The notes: generated from the sequence alone by a model not told the origin. A stretch of DNA of 64,000 nucleotides from Gordonia amarae NBRC 15530 (GCF_000241345.1 NZ_BAED01000014.1:1-64000), one strand, 5' to 3'. Positions 21,276 to 30,688 are shown, counted from the stretch's first letter. Numbers and translations are program-made.

Positions 21276-21294
21276 GTAGGTTCGCCTTACCTAA
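21276..21294. promoter_or_regulatory. IdeR/DtxR iron box
   Basis: GTAGGTTCGCCTTACCTAA matches 15 of 19 bases of the DtxR/IdeR consensus TTAGGTTAGGCTAACCTAA, with perfect TAGGT/ACCTA arms around 7 bp. It lies about 119 bp before the acyltransferase ATG, next to TACAAT (21255-21260) and TACGAT (21295-21300), either of which may be a -10 box. Repression in iron-rich cells is inferred. Confidence 0.7.
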
Positions 21295-21412
21295 TACGAT
21301 GAGCTACGGTGTGAACGTTCAGTTTGTTGTCGGCGATCCAACAGCACATGCCCAGGGGTCTGCCTGTGTCGGTGTGCGTGGATCGTTGGCGGAGTTGAGG
21401 GTTGGGGCATTG

Positions 21413-22645
21413 ATGGCGGCTGTAGTGGACACGCCGAGCGACGAACAGGTGCGTCGTGGTCATTCCGTATCGAAGCGGCTCGACGTGCAGGGGCTGCGCG
21501 CGGTCGCGGTGCTGGTCGTCATCCTGAACCACCTGGGAGTCACGGGCTTCGGTGGCGGATTCGTCGGCGTCGACGTCTTCTTCGTGATCTCCGGCTATGT
21601 CATCACCCGCATGCTGCTGCGCGACGGAGAGCAGCGAGGTGGGGTCCGATTCCTGGACTTCTACGCCAAACGTGCCCGGCGCATCGTTCCGGCCGCCACG
21701 CTGATCATCGTCCTCACGGTCATCGCGGTGTTCGAGCTGACGAACTTCCTGCGTGGTGCGCGGGTATTGCCGGACGCGACGGCGGCATCGCTGTTCCTGG
21801 CCAACATGCATTTCATCGCCACGGGCAGTGAATACGCGATGCTCGGCGCGGATCCCTCACCGTTGCAGCACTATTGGTCGCTCGCCGTGGAGGAACAGTT
21901 CTACCTGGTGTGGCCCGTCGTGATGGCGCTGAGCATGGTCGTGGTGGCCAAGGTGGCGAGGTTCGCGCTGCGTCCGGCGCTCCTGACGGTGCTCGCGGTG
22001 GTGGCCGTCGCGAGCTACGCCCACTCGATCGTGCTGACCGCCGACAATGCCACCGCCGCCTTCTATTCACCGTTCACCCGGTTCTGGGAGCTGGCGATCG
22101 GGTGCCTCGTCGCCGTGGCCGAACCGTATGCGGCGCGCAGACTCGCGGCGCCGATCGCGGCCGCGATCGGCTGGGCGGGAATGGTCGCTGTCGCGGTGTC
22201 CGTGGTCACGATGTCCGAGGACGGATTTCCGGGTGCGATCGCGGCGGTGCCCGTGCTCGGCGCGGCAGCGGTGATCGTCGCCGGAACCGTACCGGGGCGG
22301 ACCGGTCCCGCGACGGTCCTCGGGATGACGATTCCGCGATACGTCGGCGACATCTCGTATTCGCTGTACCTGGTGCACTGGCCGATCTGCGCGGTCGTCG
22401 CCGCACGCTACGGTGTCGATTTCTCGGCCCTGACGCAGGTTCTCCTGTTGCTCGGTACCGTCGCCGGTTCCATGGCGATGTACCACCTGTTCGAGGATCC
22501 GATCCGGCGCTCACGCTTCCTCGCTGCCCGGCCGTGGGCGAGCCTGGCGATCATTCCGGCGGGCATCGCGCTCGTGTTCGCGGTTACGGCGTTCGAGCGA
22601 TACAGGTGGGCGATCGAGGTTCCCCTGATCCAAAACCTCCTCTGA
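21413..22645 (+). CDS. Acyltransferase 3 family membrane protein (OatA/OafA type)
   Basis: About 410 residues with roughly ten membrane helices. The N-terminus has the family's RLDVQGLRAVAVLVVILNHL (with catalytic His) and GGFVGVDVFFVISGYVITRM; HYWSLAVEEQFYLVWPV follows at about 150. Such proteins move acyl groups, often acetyl, across the membrane onto sugars, peptidoglycan or glycolipids. The C-terminal SGNH domain usually fused to them is absent and is encoded by the next gene, 60 bp downstream. I use ATG 21413; the frame is open back to 21245 but the iron box and likely promoter lie there. Confidence 0.9.
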   Translation: MAAVVDTPSDEQVRRGHSVSKRLDVQGLRAVAVLVVILNHLGVTGFGGGFVGVDVFFVISGYVITRMLLRDGEQRGGVRFLDFYAKRARRIVPAATLIIVLTVIAVFELTNFLRGARVLPDATAASLFLANMHFIATGSEYAMLGADPSPLQHYWSLAVEEQFYLVWPVVMALSMVVVAKVARFALRPALLTVLAVVAVASYAHSIVLTADNATAAFYSPFTRFWELAIGCLVAVAEPYAARRLAAPIAAAIGWAGMVAVAVSVVTMSEDGFPGAIAAVPVLGAAAVIVAGTVPGRTGPATVLGMTIPRYVGDISYSLYLVHWPICAVVAARYGVDFSALTQVLLLLGTVAGSMAMYHLFEDPIRRSRFLAARPWASLAIIPAGIALVFAVTAFERYRWAIEVPLIQNLL

Positions 22646-22705
22646 CCATCAGTTCCTCGGATGGTTGATGTTGTCGGCCTGTGTAAGTACCTGGAAGGAC
22701 CCCAA

Positions 22706-23707
22706 GTGGTATCGGCAAAGAAACTGACCCGCAAGATGGCCGCGGCGGCTGCGGCTGGTGTCGCCGCGACGTTGATGTTGACGGCCTGCCAGGCTGAGAA
22801 ACCCGACGCCCAGGGATGGGACTCCGGTCAGGTGACCAACTGGGCGATCGATGAGCCCGTCACCGAAGCCGATGTCCTGAAGGCGGTCACAGCGGCGACG
22901 ACGCTCAAAGACCTCCCCACGAAGGTGCGCAAGTCGGATCTCGTCGCGGCCAGCGGCGACGATCAGAAGGCATGGGCCCTGCCGCGCTGCACGCCGACGA
23001 TCGAACAGACCAAGCTCGACGATCTCGGCCCGTGCACACTCGGAGATCTCAAGAGCGAGCGCGAGATCTTCGTGGTCGGGGATTCGGCCGCCGCGATGTG
23101 GTACGGCGCCTTCGACCTCATCGGTAAGCGGAAGGCCTGGAAAGTGGTCATGCTCACCAAGAACAACTGCGGGCCGGCCACGCTGACCTACTACCAATGG
23201 CAGCGCGGACGCACCTTCACCGAATGCACCGAATGGCAGAAGTGGCGTGCGGGCGTGATCGAGCGCGAACAGCCGGGCATCGTCGTCCTCGCCGGCTGGT
23301 ACGGCGGAAACCTCGGCCCGGGCAAGAAGGAAACCCCGCAGGTGTGGCGCGACGGACTGGTGAAGACGGCCACGCAGTTCCCGAAGAACACCAAGGTGGT
23401 CATGCTGGGCAACACGCCGCATCCGGCGACGCCGCCGGCCGAGTGTGTGGCGAGCAATCCGTCCAACCTCGTCGAGTGTGCCTCGGATCCGGAGCAGGCG
23501 GTGCCGGATCAGACCGGCTGGTCGCGTGCCGCGAAGGATGTCGGCGGAACCTTCATCGACGTCACGCCCTGGTTCTGCGCCGACAGCTGCCCCGCGATCA
23601 TCGGTGATCAGATCGTGTACGCGGGCAAGAACCACATCACGCAGAAGTACGGCCGATACGTGTCCGGCTCGATCGAGAAGGCCATGGCACCGCTCCTCGG
23701 TGCGTGA
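22706..23707 (+). CDS. SGNH-hydrolase-like lipoprotein, partner of the acyltransferase
   Basis: A 333-residue exported lipoprotein: basic start, hydrophobic helix and lipobox LTAC with the Cys near residue 26. The SGNH-type domain (about 105-330) has GDSAAAMWYGAF (block I Ser), AGWYGGN and the C-terminal GKNHI (block V His), with several Cys that could form disulfides outside the cell. It matches the domain normally fused to the C-terminus of OatA-like acyltransferases. GTG 22706 is chosen because GGAAGGA lies six bases before it. It is probably co-transcribed with the acyltransferase from the iron-box promoter and transfers the acyl group outside the membrane. Confidence 0.88.
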   Translation: MVSAKKLTRKMAAAAAAGVAATLMLTACQAEKPDAQGWDSGQVTNWAIDEPVTEADVLKAVTAATTLKDLPTKVRKSDLVAASGDDQKAWALPRCTPTIEQTKLDDLGPCTLGDLKSEREIFVVGDSAAAMWYGAFDLIGKRKAWKVVMLTKNNCGPATLTYYQWQRGRTFTECTEWQKWRAGVIEREQPGIVVLAGWYGGNLGPGKKETPQVWRDGLVKTATQFPKNTKVVMLGNTPHPATPPAECVASNPSNLVECASDPEQAVPDQTGWSRAAKDVGGTFIDVTPWFCADSCPAIIGDQIVYAGKNHITQKYGRYVSGSIEKAMAPLLGA

Positions 23708-23778
23708 CCTGGACACGATGATCTCGGGTCCATAGGTCCGTAGCCCGGGCGATGTAGGCCCTGGCAGAGTGGACCGTC

Positions 23779-24693
23779 ATGAAGACCTATCTCGTGACGG
23801 GCTCGGCGTCGGGAATGGGCGCGGCTGTCGCGCAACGGCTTTCCGGCGACGGGCATCGGGTGATCGGACTGGACCTTCGCGATGCGCAGGTGTGCGCGGA
23901 TCTGTCGACATGGGAAGGTCGCAGTCGGGCCGTCCGGGAGGTACTCACGGCCTGTGGTGGAGTCCTCGACGGCGCGGTGCTCGCCGCGGGGATGGGACCG
24001 ACCGCCGGTCGGGAGCGGACGATCCTGGAGGTCAACCTGCTCGGCGTGACCGGCCTGCTCGACGGTCTGCGCCCTGCTCTCGCCGCGGCCGACAAGGCGA
24101 AAGTGGTGGTGTTCGGGTCGAACTCGACCACAGCCACACCGCTGGTTCCCCGTGCCGCCCTGCGGCGGCTGGCCGACGGGGACACCACCGGCGCGGCCCG
24201 GGTGCTCCTGCGGCGCAAGCCGATCGCCGCGACGCTGGCCTACGCGGGGTCGAAGCTGGCGGTCAGCCGCTGGTGCCGGGAGCACGCCGTCGCCGCGGAG
24301 TGGGCCGGCGACGGGATCAGGATGAACATCCTGGCACCCGGACCCGTGCTGACACCGCTGCTGCGCGCACAACTGGCCGGCGGCACCGGGAAACAGGTGC
24401 GGTCGTTTCCGGTGCCCGCCCGCGAGTACGGCACACCCGAGCAGATCGCGACATGGGTGCTGGTGATGCTGTCGCCGGCCGCCGACTTCATGGTCGGTTC
24501 GGTGATCACCGTCGACGGCGGCACCGAGGCCCTGCTCCGCCCACGTGCCTGGCCGGCTCCGTTACCGCCGGCCGGCGTCCCCAGAATGCTGTGGAGCATG
24601 GCCCGCGCCGCCAAACGCGGGCAGGTTGCCGACTACTCGGCTGTGGACAGCGTTCCGGAGCCAACAGGTTCAACGGCCGCGGAGGGCCCCTGA
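23779..24693 (+). CDS. Short-chain dehydrogenase/reductase, 3-alpha-hydroxysteroid dehydrogenase-like
   Basis: NAD(P)-binding TGSASGMG near the N-terminus, a short acidic segment after the second strand (GLDLRDAQV), catalytic Tyr-Lys in YAGSK (about residue 155) and GGTEALL near the end. The short spacing and NSTTATPLV segment resemble 3-alpha-hydroxysteroid/carbonyl reductases. An extra C-terminal about 45 residues (Pro/Ala-rich) is unusual. It stands alone and its 3' end overlaps the convergent DUF817 gene by 24 bp. Substrate unknown. Confidence 0.85.
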   Translation: MKTYLVTGSASGMGAAVAQRLSGDGHRVIGLDLRDAQVCADLSTWEGRSRAVREVLTACGGVLDGAVLAAGMGPTAGRERTILEVNLLGVTGLLDGLRPALAAADKAKVVVFGSNSTTATPLVPRAALRRLADGDTTGAARVLLRRKPIAATLAYAGSKLAVSRWCREHAVAAEWAGDGIRMNILAPGPVLTPLLRAQLAGGTGKQVRSFPVPAREYGTPEQIATWVLVMLSPAADFMVGSVITVDGGTEALLRPRAWPAPLPPAGVPRMLWSMARAAKRGQVADYSAVDSVPEPTGSTAAEGP

Positions 24694-25563
24694 TTCTGCG
24701 TGTCGTCGGGGGATGAGCGCCGTGACCAGAACGAAGCTGAGGCTCACCAGGAGTATCCACGAACTGAACTTGCCGATATGGACGAGCTGCCAACCGGTCT
24801 CCTGGCCCGGATACTGCCACGCCCCGAAGTAGGTGGCGATGTTCTCGGCGATCCACAGGAACAGGCCGATCAGCACGAACGACAGTGGCAGCGGCATCCA
24901 GTACCGTTCGCGGCCGACCGTGAACCACACCCGCATCCAGGCGGTGGCCACCACGAACGCCGCCATGATGAGGAAACGGAAGTCTCCGATCAGGTGGTGC
25001 GTGAAGAAATTCAGGTACGCCAGCACGGCCAGCACGCCGACAACCCCCATGCGGTAGCGCGTCAGTCCGAGATCGAACCGGCGGAATGCCTGGCAGATGT
25101 AGGAGCCGACGGCGGCGTACATGAATCCGGCATACAACGGCACCCCGGCTACCGTCGCGACCCCGGACTCGGGGTACTCCCAGGAGCCGACGGCCACCTT
25201 GAACATCTCCAGCGCGAGCCCGGCGGCGTGGAATGTACAGATCACCAGGAGCTCACGGAACGTCTCTTGTTTGGTGACCAGGAACATCACCTGCACCGCG
25301 ACGAGAAACACGAGCAGCGCGTCGTAGCGCAGAATCGGCGCGTCCCAGTACCCGCGCAACAGTGTCGACGCCGCGATACCCGCCAGGACCACAATCGCGA
25401 ACGCGCAGCACTGCAGCTCGATCCACGCGAAGCGACACAGTTGCGCGGCCAGGTGACCGATCCGGTACGAACGTCCAGGCTCTCCCGGCCGCCCCGTGCG
25501 CACGTCAGGGGCTACGACGACGTCGGGAGTCTGTCCACCGGGCATCGGTCGATTGTGGCTCAC
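24670..25563 (-). CDS. DUF817 family integral membrane protein
   Basis: About eight membrane helices with the family features QVMFLVTKQETFRELLVIC, FHAAGLALEMFKVAVGSW and the closing IAENIATYFGAWQYPGQE. DUF817 proteins have no established function. The first 40 residues are a polar extension; ATG 25545 is an alternative start. No nearby gene shares its strand closely enough to suggest an operon apart from the hydrolase gene further upstream. Confidence 0.88.
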   Translation of the reverse strand: MSHNRPMPGGQTPDVVVAPDVRTGRPGEPGRSYRIGHLAAQLCRFAWIELQCCAFAIVVLAGIAASTLLRGYWDAPILRYDALLVFLVAVQVMFLVTKQETFRELLVICTFHAAGLALEMFKVAVGSWEYPESGVATVAGVPLYAGFMYAAVGSYICQAFRRFDLGLTRYRMGVVGVLAVLAYLNFFTHHLIGDFRFLIMAAFVVATAWMRVWFTVGRERYWMPLPLSFVLIGLFLWIAENIATYFGAWQYPGQETGWQLVHIGKFSSWILLVSLSFVLVTALIPRRHAESGALRGR

Positions 25564-25655
25564 GGGCCGTCATTCGCATGGCGGACAGCGGTAAAAGCCA
25601 GGCCAGGATGCTCAGCCGAGGCAAAAGTCGGGGCAGGTCCGGTGGCGGCCGGCCC

Positions 25656-27401
25656 TCAGCTGCGTGTCAGCAGCGGTATCAGTGTCTCGGTCTTGGCCTG
25701 GGTCCAGCCGGGCGGCCGGAGGATCTCGGCCCACGCGTAGGGGATGGCGGCGAGAAAGTGGTGGCCGTGGCCGTCGGGCACATCGGTGGAGATAGCCATG
25801 TCGGCGGACACCTGCAGGAAGGTGACGAACGGGATCCAGCGGGTGGATCCGAGCACGTCGCGTCCGCGCCTCTCCTTGAGCCAGTCGGGCTTGTTGAGGA
25901 TGAGCCGCGGCGACCACCAGCTGATCGGGTCAGAGGCGTGTTGCAGATAGACCACGCGCCGGTCACCCCAGGCCGCGTCGGGCCGGGTCAGATCGTCCGG
26001 ATCGGCGACAAAGCGGACGTTGGCGCCGTCACGGTAGATAGGCAGCCACTGCGGGCTTCCGGTATCACGCTGGTCGGTGGCGTCGTTCCATACCGAGTTG
26101 CTGAATGTGGGGCCGACGAACAGCGCGCCGTCGGCGCGGGCGGTGATCGACGGGATGGTGCCGAATGCCGCCTCACCGGCGAACGATCCGAGGCTCTCAC
26201 CGAACACCACGACACGGGGGCGTTCGTTCAGCGGTAGCGCGCGGATGCGTTCGTCGACGGCCTCGAACAGTGCCAGGCCGGCCTTACGGGCCCTGTCCTG
26301 GTCGGACAGGAACGACAGCCAACTCGGCAAGTAGGAATACTGCATACTCACCGTGGCGGTGTTGCCGTTGTACATGTACTCGATGGAGTCGACGGTGGCG
26401 CGGTTGATCCAGCCGCTGCCGGTGGTCGAGGCGATGGCGACCACCGCACGCCTGAGACCGCCGGTGCGTTCGAGTTCGCGGGCGGCGATCTCGGCACGGT
26501 CGTAGACGTCGTCGGCGGAGTTGAGGCCGGCGAACACCCGGATCGGCTCGACGGCGGGTGCCTTGTTGAAGGCGGCCAACTCGTCGGTGGTGGGACTGTT
26601 GCTGATGAACGTACGGCCCTGTCTGCCAAGGGAATCCCAGTTCACCAGTGATTCCGGCCCGCCCGAACGCAGCCGCGAGGTGGTCGGGCGGGTGTCGGCG
26701 TGTGTTTCGTCATTGGCGGCGGCGAACGCGCCGTTGAGAGCCCGCATCGAGTAGTCGACGAGGACCCCGTTCACGAGGAACACCGTGATGAGGACGACGA
26801 TCGCGGCGGCGACGGTGCGGGCCACGCGCGGCGGCAGAAAGCGTCGGCTGAATGTGCCCAGCCACCGGACCAACGCGGCCCAGCCACGGCCGACGGCCAT
26901 CAGGAGGACAGAGACGATGATCGCGACGACGGCGATCACCGGGTACGCCCAGCCGGTGAGATGGTCCACGCCCATCAGGTCCCGGATCTCGGTCTGCCAG
27001 TCGGAGAACCACACACCTACCGCCGCAGTGCCGATGACCGCGATGACCGCGGTGACCAGCCAGACCCGGGGACCGGGGGAGGACCACCGGGTCTCGTGCG
27101 AGAGCATGTACCGGAGCACCCAGGCGGCGAAGACACCCAGGCTGTAGCCCACAGCCGCCGACGCTCCGGTGACGACGCCCTGGAACAGCGGACCCCGGGG
27201 CAGGAGCGACGGGGTGGCCGACAGCCACGCGAAGACCACGGCCACCACCACGCCGGTGAATTCGAAGCCTGCCACAGACAGGAGGCGCCGGCGCGGTGGG
27301 GCATCGGCCGTCGAGTCGGTGCGGGCGTCGGCGTCGGCTCCGGCAGGTGTCTGGTCGTCGGAGCCGCCGGTGTGGTCGGTCCGGACTTCGGTTGCGGACA
27401 T
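25656..27401 (-). CDS. Membrane-anchored alpha/beta-hydrolase (PF15420/PF10081 type)
   Basis: About 580 residues. The N-terminal half has five or so membrane helices (ATPSLLPRGPLFQGVVTGAS is a family signature), then comes an outside hydrolase domain with the nucleophile elbow GESLG (in VVVFGESLGSF) and a C-terminal HASDPI...DGHGHHF region with Asp/His candidates. The family is common in mycobacteria and may act on envelope lipids; no substrate is known. ATG 27401 is chosen because GAGGGGA precedes it by eight bases; an upstream in-frame ATG at 27449 lacks a site. Confidence 0.88.
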   Translation of the reverse strand: MSATEVRTDHTGGSDDQTPAGADADARTDSTADAPPRRRLLSVAGFEFTGVVVAVVFAWLSATPSLLPRGPLFQGVVTGASAAVGYSLGVFAAWVLRYMLSHETRWSSPGPRVWLVTAVIAVIGTAAVGVWFSDWQTEIRDLMGVDHLTGWAYPVIAVVAIIVSVLLMAVGRGWAALVRWLGTFSRRFLPPRVARTVAAAIVVLITVFLVNGVLVDYSMRALNGAFAAANDETHADTRPTTSRLRSGGPESLVNWDSLGRQGRTFISNSPTTDELAAFNKAPAVEPIRVFAGLNSADDVYDRAEIAARELERTGGLRRAVVAIASTTGSGWINRATVDSIEYMYNGNTATVSMQYSYLPSWLSFLSDQDRARKAGLALFEAVDERIRALPLNERPRVVVFGESLGSFAGEAAFGTIPSITARADGALFVGPTFSNSVWNDATDQRDTGSPQWLPIYRDGANVRFVADPDDLTRPDAAWGDRRVVYLQHASDPISWWSPRLILNKPDWLKERRGRDVLGSTRWIPFVTFLQVSADMAISTDVPDGHGHHFLAAIPYAWAEILRPPGWTQAKTETLIPLLTRS

Positions 27402-27617
27402 TTGGTCGATTCCCCTCGTCGGGCCCGACTCCACACCGATGGGCGCCATCCGGTCGGGAGGGAATAGCAGAAGGCGACGCTACCGGACGGTACCGACCAC
27501 CGATAGTGCCAATTGGCCGCATCAGATCAGTGCCCGCGACGCGAACCGGCCCACCCGCGACGCGGCTTACCCGATTGCCTGCGGTGGGCCGGGCACACTC
27601 CGGTACCGTACGTCGTG

Positions 27618-28190
27618 ATGTCAAGAGACGATACGACGCCGACGCAGTTGTCCTATGAGCAGTTCGGGCGGCGCTTCTTTGAGATCGCCGTGACCGAGAA
27701 CCGTATCGGCGCGGCGTTCACACCGTTGGCCGGGGAGGACTTCGAGATAGGTCCGCTGGCCACCGGGCCCGGCGGCATGGTCAAGGTGAAGGCCAACGTG
27801 TCCGTCGGTCGGCCGGTGATCACCCGGTACGTCAACGAACTGATCACCTTCAAGGTGCGGCTGCCGCTGTCGATCAACCTGGTGGTGGATCTGAGGCTCG
27901 ACAGGCTGCGCTACGACGTCACCGGAGTCGTTCCACTCGACCTCACGGTGCGGGCCGTGGACCCGCTGTCCATCCATATCGACGTCGACACCCCGCGCCC
28001 CCGGGACGTGCAGGTAGGTGTCGCCTCCCATGGGACACGCGCCGAGGTGATCCGGTTCGTCGCGCAGGTCGACGACGAGATCAAGCGGGTCATCGCCAAG
28101 CACGTCTCGCAGCAGGTCCGCACCCCCGAGATCCGTCAGGCCTGCATCATCGACATCGCCCACGAACTCGACAAGGTGATGCCCGCCTGA
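27618..28190 (+). CDS. Conserved hypothetical protein
   Basis: A 190-residue protein without signal or membrane segment. The middle alternates hydrophobic and charged residues as in a beta-rich lipid- or ligand-binding domain (NELITFKVRLPLSINLVVDL), and the C-terminus is helical. I recognise it only as an actinobacterial conserved hypothetical protein. ATG 27618 is preferred to the frame's upstream ATG at 27513, whose extension is Arg/Pro-rich. It converges on the MBL gene, 16 bp away. Confidence 0.7.
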   Translation: MSRDDTTPTQLSYEQFGRRFFEIAVTENRIGAAFTPLAGEDFEIGPLATGPGGMVKVKANVSVGRPVITRYVNELITFKVRLPLSINLVVDLRLDRLRYDVTGVVPLDLTVRAVDPLSIHIDVDTPRPRDVQVGVASHGTRAEVIRFVAQVDDEIKRVIAKHVSQQVRTPEIRQACIIDIAHELDKVMPA

Positions 28191-28206
28191 CCTGCCCCAG
28201 CTGGTC

Positions 28207-29616
28207 CTACAGCTCGAACAGCTGATTCTGCCGGGGAACGGTCGCGGGCCAGCCGAGTTCACGATCGAGGCGGGTCCGGAGGGTGTCGGCGGCCTGTGGT
28301 TCGCCGTGCACCACGAACGTGTGACGCGGTGGCGTGTCGAACCCCGACACCCACCGGAGCAGTTCGTCTGCGTCGGCGTGGGCCGACAACATCCGCAGGT
28401 TGGCCACCTCGGCATGGATAGGCACCCATTCACCGTGGATCTTCACGTAGCGGGCACCCGAGGCGATACTCCGGCCACGGGTGCCGGGTGACTGATACCC
28501 GGTGATCATGATGGTGTTGCGACGGTCGGGAGCGAACGCCTTGAGATGGTGCAGCACCCGCCCACCGGTGGCCATGCCGCTCGCGGACAGGACGATCTTG
28601 GGGGAGCGGTCCGCGGTGATACGCATCGATTCCTCGACCTCGCGGGTGTAGGTGGCGATCGCGCACATGTCCTCGTACACGTCGGGATGCAGTCGGTGGT
28701 CGGCGTGGTGGGTGCGCAGCAGATCGCTGGCGTTGATGGCCATCGGGCTGTCGAGATACACCGGGACGTCGGCAAGCCTTCCGGCACAACGCAACTGCCA
28801 CAGGTAGTACAGCAGCGTCTGCGCCCGGCCGACCGCGAAGGCCGGCACGACGACGGTTCCCCCGCGCTCGACTGTCCGGTCAATCACCCCGGACAACACG
28901 TCGAGCGGATCGGAGGGTTCGTGCAGCCGGTCACCGTACGTCGACTCGATCACCAGGTAGTCGGCCGCGGGTACCGGCTCGGGGTCGAACATGATCGGGT
29001 CGTCGTAGCGGCCGAGGTCACCACTGAACACGATCCGTCGCCCGTGCCAGCTCACCTCGACGGTCGCCGCGCCCAGGATATGTCCGGCCCTCCGGAAGGT
29101 GACAGTCGGATCACCTTTGGTACCAACAGATTTCGCCAGCGAGATGCGCTTGCCGAAGGGTTGCGGGCGGAAACGCTGCAGGGTGCGTTCGCAATCCTTG
29201 CTGTCATACAGTGGCAACGCCGGCGCGTGTTTGGTGGCCTTGTGCTTATTGAGGAACGCGGCGTCCTTCTCCTGCAGGTAGGCGCTGTCCCGCAGGATGA
29301 TGTCGCTCACCGACGCCGTCGCCGATGTGCAGAAGATCGGGCCGCTGAACCCGTCGTGAACCAGGCGCGGCAGATATCCGGTGTGGTCGAGGTGCGCGTG
29401 GGTGATGACCACCGCATCGATACTTGCCGCGTCGACGGGCAGCGGGGCCCAGTTGAGTTCGCGCAGGTTCTTCACACCCTGAAAGAGGCCGCAGTCCACC
29501 AGGATCCGCCGCCCTCCGGCTTCGAGCAGGTGCTTCGACCCGGTGACGGTGCTCGCCGCACCGAGGCTCGACAGGGTCAGTTCGGACGAAGATGAGGTAG
29601 CGCCGCCGTTGGCCAT
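28207..29616 (-). CDS. Beta-CASP metallo-beta-lactamase fold RNase-like protein
   Basis: About 469 residues. Zn-ligand motif HAHLDH at about 80, RRAGHILGAATV, the beta-CASP domain (about 200-390, DSPMAI and SASGMATGGR) and the RMMBL segment (GYQSPGTRG...SAHADADEL). This is the CPSF73/RNase J relative type called 'RNA-metabolising MBL' and likely cuts RNA with two Zn ions. The frame is open far upstream, but MANGG at 29616 precedes the first conserved strand and the WYL gene ends 44 bp upstream. Confidence 0.9.
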   Translation of the reverse strand: MANGGATSSSSELTLSSLGAASTVTGSKHLLEAGGRRILVDCGLFQGVKNLRELNWAPLPVDAASIDAVVITHAHLDHTGYLPRLVHDGFSGPIFCTSATASVSDIILRDSAYLQEKDAAFLNKHKATKHAPALPLYDSKDCERTLQRFRPQPFGKRISLAKSVGTKGDPTVTFRRAGHILGAATVEVSWHGRRIVFSGDLGRYDDPIMFDPEPVPAADYLVIESTYGDRLHEPSDPLDVLSGVIDRTVERGGTVVVPAFAVGRAQTLLYYLWQLRCAGRLADVPVYLDSPMAINASDLLRTHHADHRLHPDVYEDMCAIATYTREVEESMRITADRSPKIVLSASGMATGGRVLHHLKAFAPDRRNTIMITGYQSPGTRGRSIASGARYVKIHGEWVPIHAEVANLRMLSAHADADELLRWVSGFDTPPRHTFVVHGEPQAADTLRTRLDRELGWPATVPRQNQLFEL

Positions 29617-29660
29617 GACTCCAGTGTCGCAGAGTCGGACATCGGCGGGCCCGAGGACGG

Positions 29661-30644
29661 CTACTTGTTCACTGCCGGTCGAGGCTCTCCGGTGTACAGG
29701 GCAGCCATGGCGGCGACGCGATCTGAGATCGCATCTCGTACTGCAGGCGGACCGATCACCTCGAGGTCGGCGACGAACACCCACAGTACGTTGATCGCGT
29801 GTTGTTCGCCGACGAACTCGCAGGTCACCTCCACCCGGTCGCCGCCGAGCTCGCGCGATGCCACGATGCCCTGCGCAGCCTCGCTCAGTGGTTTGAGCGT
29901 CGTCGCGGCGCACCGGACAACGACCGGCACGGTGGTGAACCCGGCCCGGAACTCCGATCGGTGCCGTTGCCAGATCTCCTCCAGGTCGACCTCGTCGGGT
30001 CGGCGTGCCGGCTCGTCGAGGATGACCACGTCGGTGATCCTCGACAGCCGGTACATGCGTTCGGAACCGGCCGGAACCCGACCTTCGGAAACGGTGGCCC
30101 CGGCCACCAGGTACCAGGTGCCGCCGGCGACGATCAGCCCGATCGGGTCGAGTGTCCGTTCGGCGGGTGCGTTCGCGCCGCGACGGCGATACCTCACCCG
30201 GATGCGCCGGCCGTCGAACACCGCCTGCTGCACCGGACCCAGGGCGTCGAGGGGTTGTTCGAGGCGGACAAAGCCCTCCGGGCGCACCAGTATCCGCTGT
30301 GCTGCACGTACTGCCGAGGTGCGGAACGCATCCGGCAACGACGCCGAGACCTTGCGGATGGCGCTGGCGAATGCGGGGGAGTCGACACGGCCGCCGCTCG
30401 CAATCAACGATGTCGCCTCGTCGAGGGTCAGCCCGGACAGGTCGGTGCGGTAGCCGGGCAGTAACGCAAATCCGCCGTTGCGTCCCCGCTCGGCATACAC
30501 CGGAACCCCCGACAGCGACAGCGCCTCGATGTCGCGCAGCACCGTCCGTTCGGACACCTCCAGTTCGTCGGCGATCTGGCCCGCGGTCAACCGTCCGCGG
30601 GCCTTGAGCAGCATCAACACCGCGAGGAGCCGGTCGGCGCGCAT
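29661..30644 (-). CDS. WYL-domain transcriptional regulator (DeoR-type HTH)
   Basis: N-terminal winged helix (about 1-60, LTAGQIADELEVSERTVLRD) and C-terminal WYL domain with the WCX extension (GTWYLVAGATVSEGR). Such proteins bind DNA and small ligands or nucleic acid. ATG 30644 gives the classical MRADRLL start; ATG 30674 adds ten residues inside the promoter. It is divergent from the DinB-type gene and a perfect 11-bp inverted repeat lies between them. Confidence 0.9.
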   Translation of the reverse strand: MRADRLLAVLMLLKARGRLTAGQIADELEVSERTVLRDIEALSLSGVPVYAERGRNGGFALLPGYRTDLSGLTLDEATSLIASGGRVDSPAFASAIRKVSASLPDAFRTSAVRAAQRILVRPEGFVRLEQPLDALGPVQQAVFDGRRIRVRYRRRGANAPAERTLDPIGLIVAGGTWYLVAGATVSEGRVPAGSERMYRLSRITDVVILDEPARRPDEVDLEEIWQRHRSEFRAGFTTVPVVVRCAATTLKPLSEAAQGIVASRELGGDRVEVTCEFVGEQHAINVLWVFVADLEVIGPPAVRDAISDRVAAMAALYTGEPRPAVNK

Positions 30645-30663
30645 ATCGGCAATTGTGCCGGAA

Positions 30664-30688
30664 AAACATGACACAAGGTGTCATGTTT
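30664..30688. promoter_or_regulatory. Perfect 11-bp inverted repeat, likely WYL operator
   Basis: AAACATGACAC and GTGTCATGTTT flank AAG. It lies 20 bp before the WYL start and about 72 bp before the divergent gene, the right place to control both. Confidence 0.75.

Noticed and set aside
22706..23707. Reading the SGNH lipoprotein as a peptidoglycan lytic enzyme
   Set aside because: The block I and block V motifs and its place after an acyltransferase fit the SGNH partner better; no muramidase motif.
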